Assembly (NCBI GenBank): GCA_009746045.1
Contig: RPFO01000178.1
Span: 686,125-746,124 of the forward strand
DNA from: Mesostigma viride
Lineage: Eukaryota > Streptophyta > Mesostigmatophyceae > Mesostigmatales > Mesostigmataceae
Direction: 5' to 3'
Length of the DNA stretch: 60,000 nucleotides
The translations under genes were made by a program, and so were the position numbers. The number at the start of each line of letters is the position of its first letter. Positions within the stretch are counted from its first letter, which is position 1. The notes under the pieces are model-generated. The model saw only the letters and a list, made by a program, of their open reading frames with translations, made no database searches and was not told the origin of the DNA. Positions 9,927 through 19,284 of this stretch are shown piece after piece.

Positions 9927-9965
<39 letters not shown>

Positions 9966-10621
9966 GCAGCAGCAGCAGCGACAGCAGCAGCGACTCGGGC
10001 CGGCGCAGCAGCAGCCGGCGCCGCAGGGACCGCCTACCGGGTCGCGCCGACCCAGCGAGCGGCCAGGTGTTGGCTGTGCCCATGACCAAGGGGGTCGCCC
10101 TGCCGGGGACTGCCACCAGCATCCCTTGGGAGGTGGAGGACTACCGGTACAAGCTGCGGGTGCTGCCCGAGTACCTGCAAACGGCCAAGGACCGGTACGG
10201 GGGCAGTCTGCGGGCCCGGCTGGAGGGCCTGAAGCCCATGTTCATCCGTGGGCCAGGCCAGACCAGCGGGTGGCAGAGTCGCGAGCGCATGGACATCGCG
10301 GTCAACCGGTGCCACGCCCTGGACGTGGCGGTGAAGGAGCTGGGAGTCACGGCGGTGACCGAGCTCGCGTGCATGGAGTACTTTGCACGCATCGTGGAGT
10401 CACTCATGGTGGTGGAGAGCGAGCGGGGCCAGGGCGCGTGGGTCGCCCAGGCCGCCTTCGTGCTGCCGGTGGTGGAGAGCGGCAGCCAGCGGACGAGGGC
10501 GGCGCGACGGGCTCTCAAGGCCGCCAAGAAGGAGCACGACGCGCGGGTCAGCGCGGCGGTGCTGGCCAAGGTGGATGGGGGGGCGGTGGCCTCCTCCTCC
10601 GCCAGCAACAAGCAGAAGTGA
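9422..10621 (+). pseudogene. F1c gag, internally deleted at the N-terminus
   Basis: The frame is open from upstream repeat sequence, but recognisable gag starts near 9430 with the Gly/Pro-rich region. Next come CPKCRHRTCRC, a poly-Ser/Arg tract, a conserved central region (VPMTKGVALPGTATSIPW), the C-terminal domain (VKELGVTAVTELACMEYF) and the end ASNKQK. The globular N-terminus is missing. The C-X2-C-X-H-X2-C-X-C motif is shared with F1b gag. The stop at 10619-10621 overlaps the pol-N frame, which lies in -1 register. Confidence 0.7.
9927..9992 (+). repeat. CAG/AGC trinucleotide tract inside gag
   Basis: About 20 imperfect trinucleotides are read as poly-Ser in the gag frame, directly after the Cys/His motif. 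F1b has a Ser/Asp-rich tract at the same point without long CAG repeats, so the expansion is local to this copy. Confidence 0.9.
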
Positions 10622-11134
10622 GGGGGCGCGGCGTGTTCCCCCTCCCAGTTCCGGCCGTCCAGCCCCTCGACCGGTCCCGCCTGCGCTCACGACGCAGGCT
10701 GCAGCGAGCCACGCGGCGGCGGGCACGCTTGCTGCTCATGGTCCGGCTCGTGGAAGGCCTGAACTGGATGTGGGGGGACACGGGAACCGCCTGTGGGGGC
10801 GGCCGGGTGTGGGGCGGGGCCAGCAATGGCCACGCCTGCCGGCGGGCCCCCAGGGCGCGGCACTAGCGGGGCGACGGCAACGGCTCCCTGCACCGCTGCC
10901 CAGCAGGCGGCCCTACAAGGGCTGGAGATTGCCGCCCAGGTCCATGAGCGCCGGCTGAGAGCCGTAGCGGCAGAGGACCTGGTGCATGACGTTGAGTCTG
11001 GGCCCTATGGGCCCGACGGGCAATATGAAATGATTGTCCCAGAGAGACTTGCGCTGCCCGCGGGCGGAGTGGCGGGCAGCGTGCCGCTGATGGACTGCCT
11101 CCCCCCCAGTGGAGGGAGGTATATGGCAACATAA
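10608..11134 (+). pseudogene. F1c pol N-terminal region
   Basis: It is homologous to 4838-5358 (RGRGVFPLP, RSRRRLQRATRRR, LNWMWG, then AAQQAALQGLEIAAQVHERR). A frame change near 10860 separates the two halves. It ends at the C7 run 11101-11107, like the other F1 copies. Confidence 0.6.
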
Positions 11135-11997
11135 AAAATATTTGAGGGAGGAGGAGGTAGTGCAGCCAGGGCGTCGACGGCGAGTGACGCATGGCTGTGC
11201 GAGCGACACAGAGTACGCGCGCCTGAGCGTACGGCTGGCGGAGACCGGGATGACAGAGTACAGCGAGGAGGAGCCCCCGGTCACCAACGGCCTGTTCGGC
11301 GTGCCCAAGCGCGATCCAGGGGTGGTGGACCCGTCAGCCCAGCGCCAGCGACTCATCTGCAACATGGTGCACAGCAACGACAAGTTCCTCACCCCTGGCG
11401 GCTGTTACCTGCCAGATGTGGGGGCGGTGGCCGAGATGGCAGGGAGCGCGCCCAGCTACTCGAGCAAAACGGACCTGGAGACGTACTACTACCGCTTCTC
11501 CGTGCCAACGGAGTGGCGGGAGTGGTTCGCGCTGCCCCCAGTCTGGTCGGACGAGGTCGGCCAGCCCGGGGAGCGCCGCCGGCTCTATCCCAGGTTCCGT
11601 GTTCTGGTGATGGGGTGGTCTCACTCGGTCCTGCTGGCGCAGGTGGCGCACATGCAGACCCTGTTCGGGCCGGGGAAGCTGAACCCCGGGCTGAGTGTGA
11701 GCGTCCCGATGCATCAGCTCGGGGTGCGCACCGTGCGTGAGGGAGGACGGGAGTGGATGGAGTTGGTGGGGGCCGCCGAACTTGACTGGCAGCTGCTGCC
11801 CGAGGACCCTCCTCGGCCGGCGCAGTTGGTCATGATCGACGACCTGGGCACCACACACGCGCGCAGCGCAGCGGAGGCGAACGCGCTGCTGGACCGTGCA
11901 TGCACCGAGTGCTACGCGCCAGCTGGCCTGGTGGTGAATGAGAAAAAGGTCGAGCGGGCGCGGGAAGGTCAAGCTGTGGAGATCCTGGGCATCGAGT
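11109..11997 (+). pseudogene. F1c RT domain, 3'-truncated
   Basis: RT blocks include KTDLETYYYRF, VLVMGWSHSV and LVMIDDL, nearly identical to F1b and F1d. The element-like sequence stops at ATCGAGT (11997). The ORF then runs to 12299 through unrelated sequence (SLQSLTKEQ onward), which is probably not coding. One T is missing from the AATATTT run near 11150 relative to F1b and F1d, altering the junction frame. RNase H, 2A and recombinase are absent. Confidence 0.75.
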
Positions 11998-12749
11998 CCC
12001 TTCAATCATTGACCAAAGAACAGAATATGCGCAGAACTTGGATTTCAACACCACGCACCCATTACCAGCGAGCACGGCTGGCCTGCAACCGCCATCATTT
12101 CATAACCAGAAGCCAGGGCCCACACTCCATCCCGTTACCCCATCTTCCACGCACGACTTCCGCTGCTTCCCTCTGCAACCTCGCCTTCTCCTCGTCCAAC
12201 AATCCACTAAGAATAAAATCCCCTCTATTGGACGCCATTCAGACGAACTTTGCTAGCGTCTTTTCACCGGCCCCAGCACACATAATCTATAGCCGCTGAC
12301 TGACAACGGCTGACAACGACAACTGCTGAATAGGCGAAAAAGGCTGATAACTACATTTTTATATTTCGCTGCATTTGCTAATAGACACGCACGTTCTCCC
12401 ACTTCTCCATTACAATATAATTATCCATCTGGCCGTGTACAGGCAAAGATCCCCGAAGTAACTTACTGAAACGTATCTTACAGCATCGGATCACTGCCAC
12501 CTAATCTACAGGTGGTAGATTACCAACCAAGACCCGTCGCGGTAATTTACTCCGTCGGTAATGTACTACCAAAGATGTGCAGTCGTAACGTTACTTTTAC
12601 TTACGGCTAGTAAAATTACTACCTATCACCCTACGTCGTAATGATTACGGCCTTGGATCTTACGCCTCGGATCTAGGTAGTAAGATAAGACCTCGTAATT
12701 TACGCCTCGGATGCTTTTTACCACCCTCGGACGAAAAGTATAGTGATGG
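11998..12749. other. No gene seen; GTAA...TTAC palindrome cluster
   Basis: There is no convincing coding signal. From 12542 to 12703 there are five inverted-repeat sites of the form GTAA-(0-3 nt)-TTAC. One is a perfect 10-bp palindrome, GTAACGTTAC at 12585-12594. TTACGCCTCGGAT occurs twice. The cluster lies directly upstream of the F2-like RT fragment and may be its terminal repeat or leader. Confidence 0.5.
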
Positions 12750-13443
12750 GGCAAGCTCATGAGCCGGGCAGCGGGCGTGGGCATGGTGGCGTTCCGGGAG
12801 AGGCGGCCCAAGTGGGTGGATGGCTGCTTTGGAGTGGCCAAGGGGGTGGGTGAGCTACGGTTCATCGTCAACAGGAAGCTGGGCAACCTGCTGTGGGTGG
12901 ACCCCCCCAAGATCCTGCTACCCCACCAGGGCATCCTCGTGGAGGCCTACATCAAGGGCTGGTGCTACTGCGCCAAGAGCGACCTCGTGTCATACTACTA
13001 CTCCATCGAGGTGCCCGAGTGGTGGTGGGACTACCAAGGGCTTCCTAGTGTGTGGTCGACTAGCGTAGGTCTGGCAGGGCCGAGGCGGAGGGTGTGGCCC
13101 GTGCTCAAGGTGCTGGCCATGGGACATTCCCATGCGGTGGCGCTGGGGGAGGCCATCCATGAGATGGTGCTCTACATGACCGGTGCCCTGGATCCGAGGC
13201 GCCAGGTCAACTACCTCTCAAGCGCAGGTGAGCTCACCTTGGTGCGCGACGAGTGTGGCCAGCCACTGCGCTTGGCCATCGAGTACAAGGAGGAGCGCGC
13301 CGGGGAGCTTCAGATTGACCTGGAAAACCCCCCTGCCCCCATGCTGTCCATCACCATTGATGACTTGGTGGCCAGCAACGGGCGGACCTGCCAGGCGGTG
13401 AACCAGCTCATCACGCGCGCTATTGAGGAAGGCTACAGTTGAG
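12750..13443 (+). pseudogene. F2-like RT fragment
   Basis: This ~227-residue open stretch matches the F2c RT closely: FGVAKGVGELR, KSDLVSYYY (block A), LKVLAMGHSHAVALGEAIHEM, and the catalytic SITIDDLV. It stops at a TGA shortly after the RT box (EEGYS), and no RNase H, 2A or recombinase follows. It begins in mid-domain, so it is a solitary fragment. Confidence 0.8.
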
Positions 13444-13717
13444 TCCTAGGATCTGGCTCTAAGTTCCCCATGTCCGTCCGCACGCCTTCTCCCTATGCAT
13501 GTCTCAACTCGTTCACTCCATCATTGAGGGCTCCAGACATTATTTTTTACAAAATACGTTTACGCACAAGAGACTCTTGGACCAAAGTCGCATAATTGGT
13601 GAATAAAGCATCTGCAGGCCCCCCCAGCCAGCTGATGCTGCCATCTCACTCCCCTCAGGGTGGGTTGGGTGGGCTAATAAAAACGAATACCAGCACAGGC
13701 ACACCTCGGCTGGTTAT
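13444..13717. other. No gene seen
   Basis: This is mixed-composition sequence between the RT fragment and the divergent A repeat. It contains AATAAA-like segments (GAATAAAGC near 13602, CTAATAAAAAC near 13674) but no supported ORF. Confidence 0.5.
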
Positions 13718-14386
13718 ATGCCAGCACTTTTTCTCAGACTTGGGCCGGCGGCGGCCCAGGTCCTTCTAATTCGGGTCGAAACACAATTCCGTGACCCATA
13801 CAATATTCGTACACCATGCGAAGTGGCCGCGTACTTGCCCACTGTGGCGGATGCAAGTCCGGTACACCTGGTTTTGGCGCCAAAAGCACCCTTGGCCAGT
13901 TGTACTACAAGGAACCCATCCCTACTAATTCTTTTGACATTGTACTACGTTTAGTCTTGGTCTACTACATCCCAGTAGGTCCGTTCACCTCCTGAGCGTC
14001 CAGTGCTACGCCGAAGCACGTCAGCACTGGTTTGAACTAGAATGAACTAGTTTGAAGTAGATTGAAGTAGACTGTACTACCCTGTAGGCCAAGTGAAGTA
14101 CTTGGAACTACATCCAAGTACTTAGAACTAGTTTACAAGTTACTTGTACGGACTTACACCCTAGTAGAGGGCAGATCTCGTACCACCACACTGGCGCCCC
14201 TTATTAAATTCCAGGGCCCTTATAAATTGTGACTACTGCCCCTTATAAAAGACCAGGGCCTATTATAAAATATTAAATGCTCTATTTATTTTTTATATGT
14301 GCTGTCACCCAGCGGCGTCCCCCGCCTCCTTCGCTCCCTCCGCCCCGACAAATCAGGGAATCCAGATCGAGGGAGATCAACCACGC
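13718..14386 (-). repeat. Solo divergent F1-type A repeat
   Basis: Read on the minus strand from 14386 it starts TGGTTGATCTCCC...GATCTGGATTCCCTGATTTG, a diverged A terminus. It includes the phased TAG/GTAC units at about 13900-14130 and GGATGCAAGTCCGGTAC near the far end. No ORFs or B unit are evident. It directly precedes the Copia-like leader. Confidence 0.65.
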
Positions 14387-14683
14387 TAGCGTCCGCTAAG
14401 CCGCCAGCTATAATCCGGCGGTCCGATGCGGTCGACCGGTCTAAGGGCGGCGCCTAGGGCCGGCGCCACTTAGACCCCAGTCCGGGGCCTTATCCGGGTC
14501 GGTACGGACAGCTAGCTTGTCCCACGGTTACGGCTAACCGGATAGGGTTTGCTGGCTAAGACATAAACCAGTGGTGGGCCAGCTCCGACAGCAGTTCTCT
14601 GCGTTCACCTTATCCCAAGCTCAACGTGACCGACCGCCATAGCTGAGCCGGTGGGGCTTTAACTTGTATTCATAAAAATCCCG
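14387..14683 (+). promoter_or_regulatory. Leader or truncated LTR of the Copia-like element
   Basis: This GC-rich non-coding segment lies between the solo A repeat and the gag start at 14684. No second LTR copy exists in the window, so LTR status cannot be confirmed. The 5' end appears cut by the A repeat. Confidence 0.35.
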
Positions 14684-15523
14684 ATGGCTTCCGGTACACG
14701 GAGCCGCACGGGCGAACACACAGATACGCCAAGTGGCGAGGCCGCAGGGTCCGTCCTGCCACGCTTTAGTGCGGACGAGGCCACGAGGTTGATGCAAACC
14801 CTCGTGGCGCAACCTGAACTGGCCAAGCAGTTCAAGCATCTGATGCTTGCTGCTGACGATGCACTGAATCGCGGCCCTCTCAAGCAAACGGAGGTGCCCG
14901 CGGATCTACCTGCCGACTATACGGCGGACGACGCAGCAGATTTTCTAGCTGCTCTCAAGCGTCTGCGCGATGGACGCGCAGACAAAGATTCGGAGCTGAT
15001 TGGCAAGTTCCGTGCAGTATTCTGCAGTACAACAAAGCACCCAAACATTGCCAATCTAGTTCGCATTGCGGACGACAACAAACAAACCTGGGAAGTTTTT
15101 TACAACGGTCTAGATGCCCACTTGTCGCGGTCTAAGGAAGAGGCCGACGAGCAAGCCTTCAATGACTTCGAGGGCTATGCAGTTAATAAGGCAAATTTGC
15201 CCGGGGCTGCACGTGATTTCCAGGTCTTCGTGCACAAGCACAAGCTGCTAGATACTCTCAAGCCCATTTTCCTGTGCAATCGATTTCTCAAGAAATGCGA
15301 CCTGTCGTCGGATGTGCATCTGACCATAGCGACGGAACTCAAAAAGAAGAGTGCTGTCAGTTTCGACGAGGGCATGCTGTATTTATCTCATGCTTCAAGA
15401 GTGCGCAGTCCAAGCCGGCTGCCTCGGCTGCTCTGCCATCCCTGCGCAAGGTGGATGCCGGCGCGTCTTCTTCTTCAGGCGCAGAGGCTCCAATTACGCG
15501 GTCGGAGCTTACGGCCATCCTGA
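14684..15523 (+). CDS. Copia-like element gag (capsid)
   Basis: The start is ATG at 14684. The protein has an N-terminal part with FSADEATRLMQTLV and a helical capsid-like body (LIGKFRAVFCSTTKHPNIANL, then NKANLPGAARDFQVFVHKHK). Real similarity to a gag-like chain ends near 15390. The frame then reads low-quality sequence, and the downstream zinc-knuckle frame continues in -1 register from about 15390, so either a frameshift mutation or a programmed shift separates them. The assignment rests on context with the following zinc knuckle, integrase, protease and RT. Confidence 0.65.
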   Translation: MASGTRSRTGEHTDTPSGEAAGSVLPRFSADEATRLMQTLVAQPELAKQFKHLMLAADDALNRGPLKQTEVPADLPADYTADDAADFLAALKRLRDGRADKDSELIGKFRAVFCSTTKHPNIANLVRIADDNKQTWEVFYNGLDAHLSRSKEEADEQAFNDFEGYAVNKANLPGAARDFQVFVHKHKLLDTLKPIFLCNRFLKKCDLSSDVHLTIATELKKKSAVSFDEGMLYLSHASRVRSPSRLPRLLCHPCARWMPARLLLQAQRLQLRGRSLRPS

Positions 15524-17466
15524 AAAAGGTCGTCGGCCACGGCAACAACGGGGGCCAGCGAGGGCGCAAGCGCGGGCATGGTGGCGACGCCAAGCAGGGT
15601 GATCATCCCCCGGCCAAGCGGCAGCAGGGGGCGTCTACTGACCGCAAGCAACGCTGTGAGCGCTGCTTCGGACGTCGCCATGTCCGGGATGACTGCCGAG
15701 TTCGCCCGGACCTGGAGCTCGAGGACAACCTTTGCCGCAAGTGCCACGACGTTCTGCGTGGTCACAGCGTGGAGGCGTGCAAGGCCAAGCGCATCGTCGT
15801 CCACGGCACACGCGAGGAGTGGGCAGAGCGACGGGCAGCACGAAAGTCAGGTGAGAGCACGCTCGATACCCCTTCTTTTGCTCAATGCGTCACGCTGAAC
15901 CGGGCCGTCGTAGAGCCTGACGTCGTTCCTAAAAGCAACGTGACTGCATCCTCTGTCTCATTCCGTGATGTGCTCACGCAATCCGTTGATGCTGCTCTGG
16001 CTCTGTCGCGCCAGGATCACGTGCTTCCTGAGCACGGGTCTACAATGCGTGACCTAAGCAATGTGGTGTCTTCTAGGTCGGGTGTGTACAACGCCGAGCG
16101 ACCAAGCACTACTGCAGCACCCCAGCTAGATACTGGGGCGGTTGGGCCTATGAGGAATGTTGTGACAGTGCAAGAGAATGCTGGGCGGGCAGATGTTCTC
16201 GGTACACACCACCCTAGTGTGGATCTTCACATTGGCAAGGTGCTCACACGGGCGGCCTTTCGTGCAGCCTCTGAAGCTGCCCAGTTAGCCAATGTCACTA
16301 CCCCAGTAGTCACCCCACCTGTTGAGAATCCTGACAATGCCACTGCACCTCAGGCTGTCACCCTGAAACTGTTAGCATACCAGATGCACCGTGCATACGG
16401 GCATGAGGCCCAAGCCGAGGTAGAGGGGGCACACATGTTAGGGGCACCTTTATACAACGAGCTGAAGAATGTGCGTGCTCAGTGTCCTGCCTGCATCAAG
16501 ATCAGGAAGAAGTCGCGTAGGCGGCATGCCAAGACTCCACCCTTGGAGCGAGGGTACCTTGTGGGGGATGTCATGCACATGGAAGGGGGGGACACCTATT
16601 TCATAGTCAAGGATAGGTTCAGCAAGGCCACCTACATTGAGCCGCTGCCTCACATGTTTGAGGCTGACCTGCACAGGGCTATCAAGATCAGCCTGGCTTT
16701 CTTTCATCCCGTAGTGGAGCTCATGCTAGACCAGCAGTTCCGCTGTGTGCAAGGTTTGCCGGGGATGGAGGCCGTGGTCATCGTGGGGCGTGAGGATCAC
16801 GGCAATATGGGCATGATAGATCGCACTGTAAGCTATGTCAAGACTGTGGCAGCCAAGCGACAGGATAACCCACATGGCAAATCCTACGCGGTCAAGACGG
16901 CGTGGTGCAAGGAGCTCATGCATGTGTGCAACCATAGGCACGTGCTTGATGTCAAGGGCTTTGGGCTAGTCACGCCTCGGGGGCTGTCAGCGGGCACCTA
17001 CTCACCCGAGGTAGTAGAGGCATACCAACAGCATCTACAGGATACCGCCGCCAAGCTGCGGCTCAAGGATGCCACGCTGCCTGATTTGTCTAGCGCTTTT
17101 GAGGTCGGGCAGTTGGTCATGTTCCACAAGGAGAGCTCGCCCAGCGGCAAACGGGGCACCATGCAGGGGCCTGGGGCCATCACAAAGTTAGACTGGCCGC
17201 TGCGGGTCATAGACATAGAGTGGAATGATCGGGTGTATAGGGTACCATGGGCATCGGTGGCAGGCTATAAGCAAGGGGATAGCATGGAGAGTGAGCTGGC
17301 AGCCAACAGGGCACTGGGGTGGGTAGTGAAGGATAATGCGCCTGTCGTAGCATCTGAGGTGGTACCCCACGGGTCGCTCCCAGGGGCAGACACAGCTACA
17401 CCCCCCCCTCCCCTGGGCCCCAATATGACCCCGTGGATGGGTGGGATGAGGATGGGGTGGGTTTGA
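15390..17466 (+). CDS. Copia-like zinc knuckles and integrase
   Basis: The chain continues gag after a frame change. A perfect CX2CX4HX4C knuckle (CERCFGRRHVRDDC) and a second, looser one (CRKCHDVLRGHSVEAC) lie at about 15650-15780. The integrase begins near 16360 with an H-H-C-C zinc module (MHRAYGH, then CPAC). The catalytic core has a first Asp in GDVMHME (16567) and a second in LMLDQQF (16729). The third position is in GMIDRTV (about 16815-16830), where Asp stands for the usual Glu. A C-terminal VGQLVMFHKE / RVPWASVAGY region resembles a small DNA-binding tail. The frame ends at 17464-17466, while a -1 frame carries the protease onward. Confidence 0.75.
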
Positions 17467-18074
17467 CGGGACCTAGTGCACGTAGTGACTCACCTCCTGT
17501 GCTAGCCACGGATAATGTGGGAGGCCCGCCTAGCGTGGCCTCGCCGGAGGGTCAGGGTCCTGCCCATGCGCCTCGCCCACCTAGGGACCTGGCTTCAACG
17601 GTCACGGCCTTGTGGCGTGCTCAGGCGCTTAAAGCGAAAGCTGCATCAGGGGTGGCTCAGGTCAAAACTCTCTCACAGGGGGTCAGGCCGGTTAAGTCAG
17701 CCTTGTTTCCTACGTGTAGACCGTGGCAGCTGGTGGCTGTGGACACGCAAGCATCCGTGTCTATTATCTCTCGTCGGGCAGCCACCCTGTATCCAGTGCT
17801 AGAGTCGCCGTACAAATCGGGGACCGACTTTGCAGGCACTTCGGCATATCAAGTTACCGGGATGGTGGTGCTGCCGGTGTTGGGCATTGACACGCCGTTT
17901 CACGTCGTGGATGGCTACGAGGATGTGGCCTTGCTGGGCGAACCTTTCGTATCATACCCGGGGTTCTCAGTGTCCGCTGACTTGCTGTCAGTCGCGGGGG
18001 TGGGCAGCATCCCGCTTTGCGAGTACCACGCTCCATTGGGGGTGGTGGTCGGGCAGCCCGGCGTCGTGCGGCGC
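17400..18074 (+). CDS. Retropepsin-like aspartic protease located downstream of integrase
   Basis: The key segment is LVAVDTQASVSIIS (Asp codon 17742-17744), matching the hydrophobic-hydrophobic-D-T-x-A-S pattern of retroviral-type proteases, with Gln in place of Gly. Downstream are GMVVLPVLGIDTPFHVV and VALLGEPFVSY, the I/L-L-G element of the second half (LLG at 17931-17939). The reading frame is joined to integrase by a -1 change around the C8 run at 17401. The gene runs without a stop into the point where the solo A-B unit was inserted (18075). In Copia elements the protease is normally between gag and integrase, so this placement is unusual. Confidence 0.7.
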
Positions 18075-18762
18075 TGATTGATCTTACGATCGGGATTCCC
18101 TGATTTTGCCTGGGGGAGTGGAGGGAAGGAGGTGCGCCGCTACCTTGGAGGCGCTACACCGTTGCCCAGTGGTGCAAGTCGACATGCGGGAGCCAAACGG
18201 GGTGGCCACGCCCTCTCCGGAGGGTCTGACAGCCTTGGATGGGCCTCAGATGTAGTTCGAACTAGTTCAAAGTTAGTACAGGTAGTACAAACTAGTTCAA
18301 ACGAGTTCAATCTACTTCAACTAGTATCCAGGGACCCTCAAGATATGCCAGGTGGTTGCTAAACGGTTCTGGCATGACAGAACATGTGTGACATCATAAA
18401 AATGTAGTACAATGTTGAAAAAAGTAGTATCAGGGTCCTAGATCTAGTACAGTAGTATTCTGAGGTCATTCTTACATGGAGCGCCGCGCCAGCGGGGCGC
18501 CGCACTTGCGTGTGTCACGGATGCAACGTTGATGCGATGTATTTCAAGGTGGTGATGGCTGCCAAGCCAGCTTATCAGTTTTCCCCACCCACCCACCCTT
18601 TTCTGTTTCGTCTTGGGGGTCAAGTGGAAGCGGCGGCCAGGGACTGCCAAAAAATATTTTATGTCTCTCTGTCTACTAAGTCCGGTCGGCTTCAACATAT
18701 AGTGTAATAAACAAGTTCTGGTGCCCTTCAACCAGAAGTGGACCTAGGCAATGCACAGTGGA
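18075..18762 (+). mobile_element. Solo A-B unit of F1 inserted in the Copia-like element
   Basis: It has A (18075-18616) plus B (18617-18762), almost identical to A2-B2 of F1a. It begins TGATTGATCTTACG and ends GCACAGTGGA. Removing exactly these 688 bp joins CGC (18072-18074) to TTA (18763-18765) and restores a single frame from protease to RT. No target duplication is visible. Such a unit is what recombination between A1 and A2 of a full element would leave, the DIRS counterpart of a solo LTR. Confidence 0.85.
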
Positions 18763-19284
18763 TTACCGATGGCGGCGTTTTCCACACCGCCGCTCGTCCA
18801 GTCCATCATTCAGCCTCAGGATTGGCACCCGCGCAGCTTCGGCCTCCACTCACACTCACTGGCGGCGGATAGCCCTGTGACGTGGGAGCAACTTGTCCTG
18901 GACTGTCAAGATCCTCTCAAGTTTGCTTTGTGGCGCGACGCGTTCATTCGAGCCAAGGAGCAGTGGCGAGAGCGCGAGGTCTACCGAGGATTGGAGAGTG
19001 TGCCAGCCGGGGCCACGCGGTTGCGGTTGAAGTTCGTGCTCACCTACAAGCCGGACGAGACCAACTCTTCGGTGGTGTTCCGGGTTAGGCCCGTGGTCAC
19101 GGAGACGAAGGGGTCCTCCCCGCTGGACGCCAAGGATCTTAATACCCCTGGGCTCAACCATGTTTCGCATCGGCTACTGACGGTCATCTACTTGGGCAAG
19201 CGGAACGCGGGCAAGGACTACGGGATGTGGTGCGGTGACTTTCAGCGGGCATTCCTCCACAGCGACGCTGGGGTCGCGCAGCAA
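18763..19284 (+). pseudogene. Copia-like reverse transcriptase, N-terminal part only
   Basis: The segment shows the Copia RT opening: FALWRDAFIRAKEQW, then LRLKFVLTYKP, VVFRVRPVV and WCGDFQRAFLH, where the Asp at 19237-19239 is the first catalytic residue of RT. The element breaks off near 19285, where an F2 RT/RNase H gene begins. The second RT box (YxDD) and the RNase H of this element are absent. Confidence 0.7.

Noticed and set aside
11998-12299. Extension of the F1c RT ORF to 12299 as coding
   Set aside because: Similarity to F1b and F1d stops at 11997. The remaining residues show no RT feature and differ in composition.
16126-16140. LDTGAV in the integrase chain as the protease active site
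   Set aside because: It lies in a low-complexity linker with no following flap or LLG element. The downstream DTQAS region has both halves of a retropepsin pattern.
14684-19284. Ty3/Gypsy assignment of the 14.7-19.3 kb element
   Set aside because: Integrase precedes RT, and the RT opening (RLRLKFVLTYKP, GDFQRAFLH) is Copia-type.
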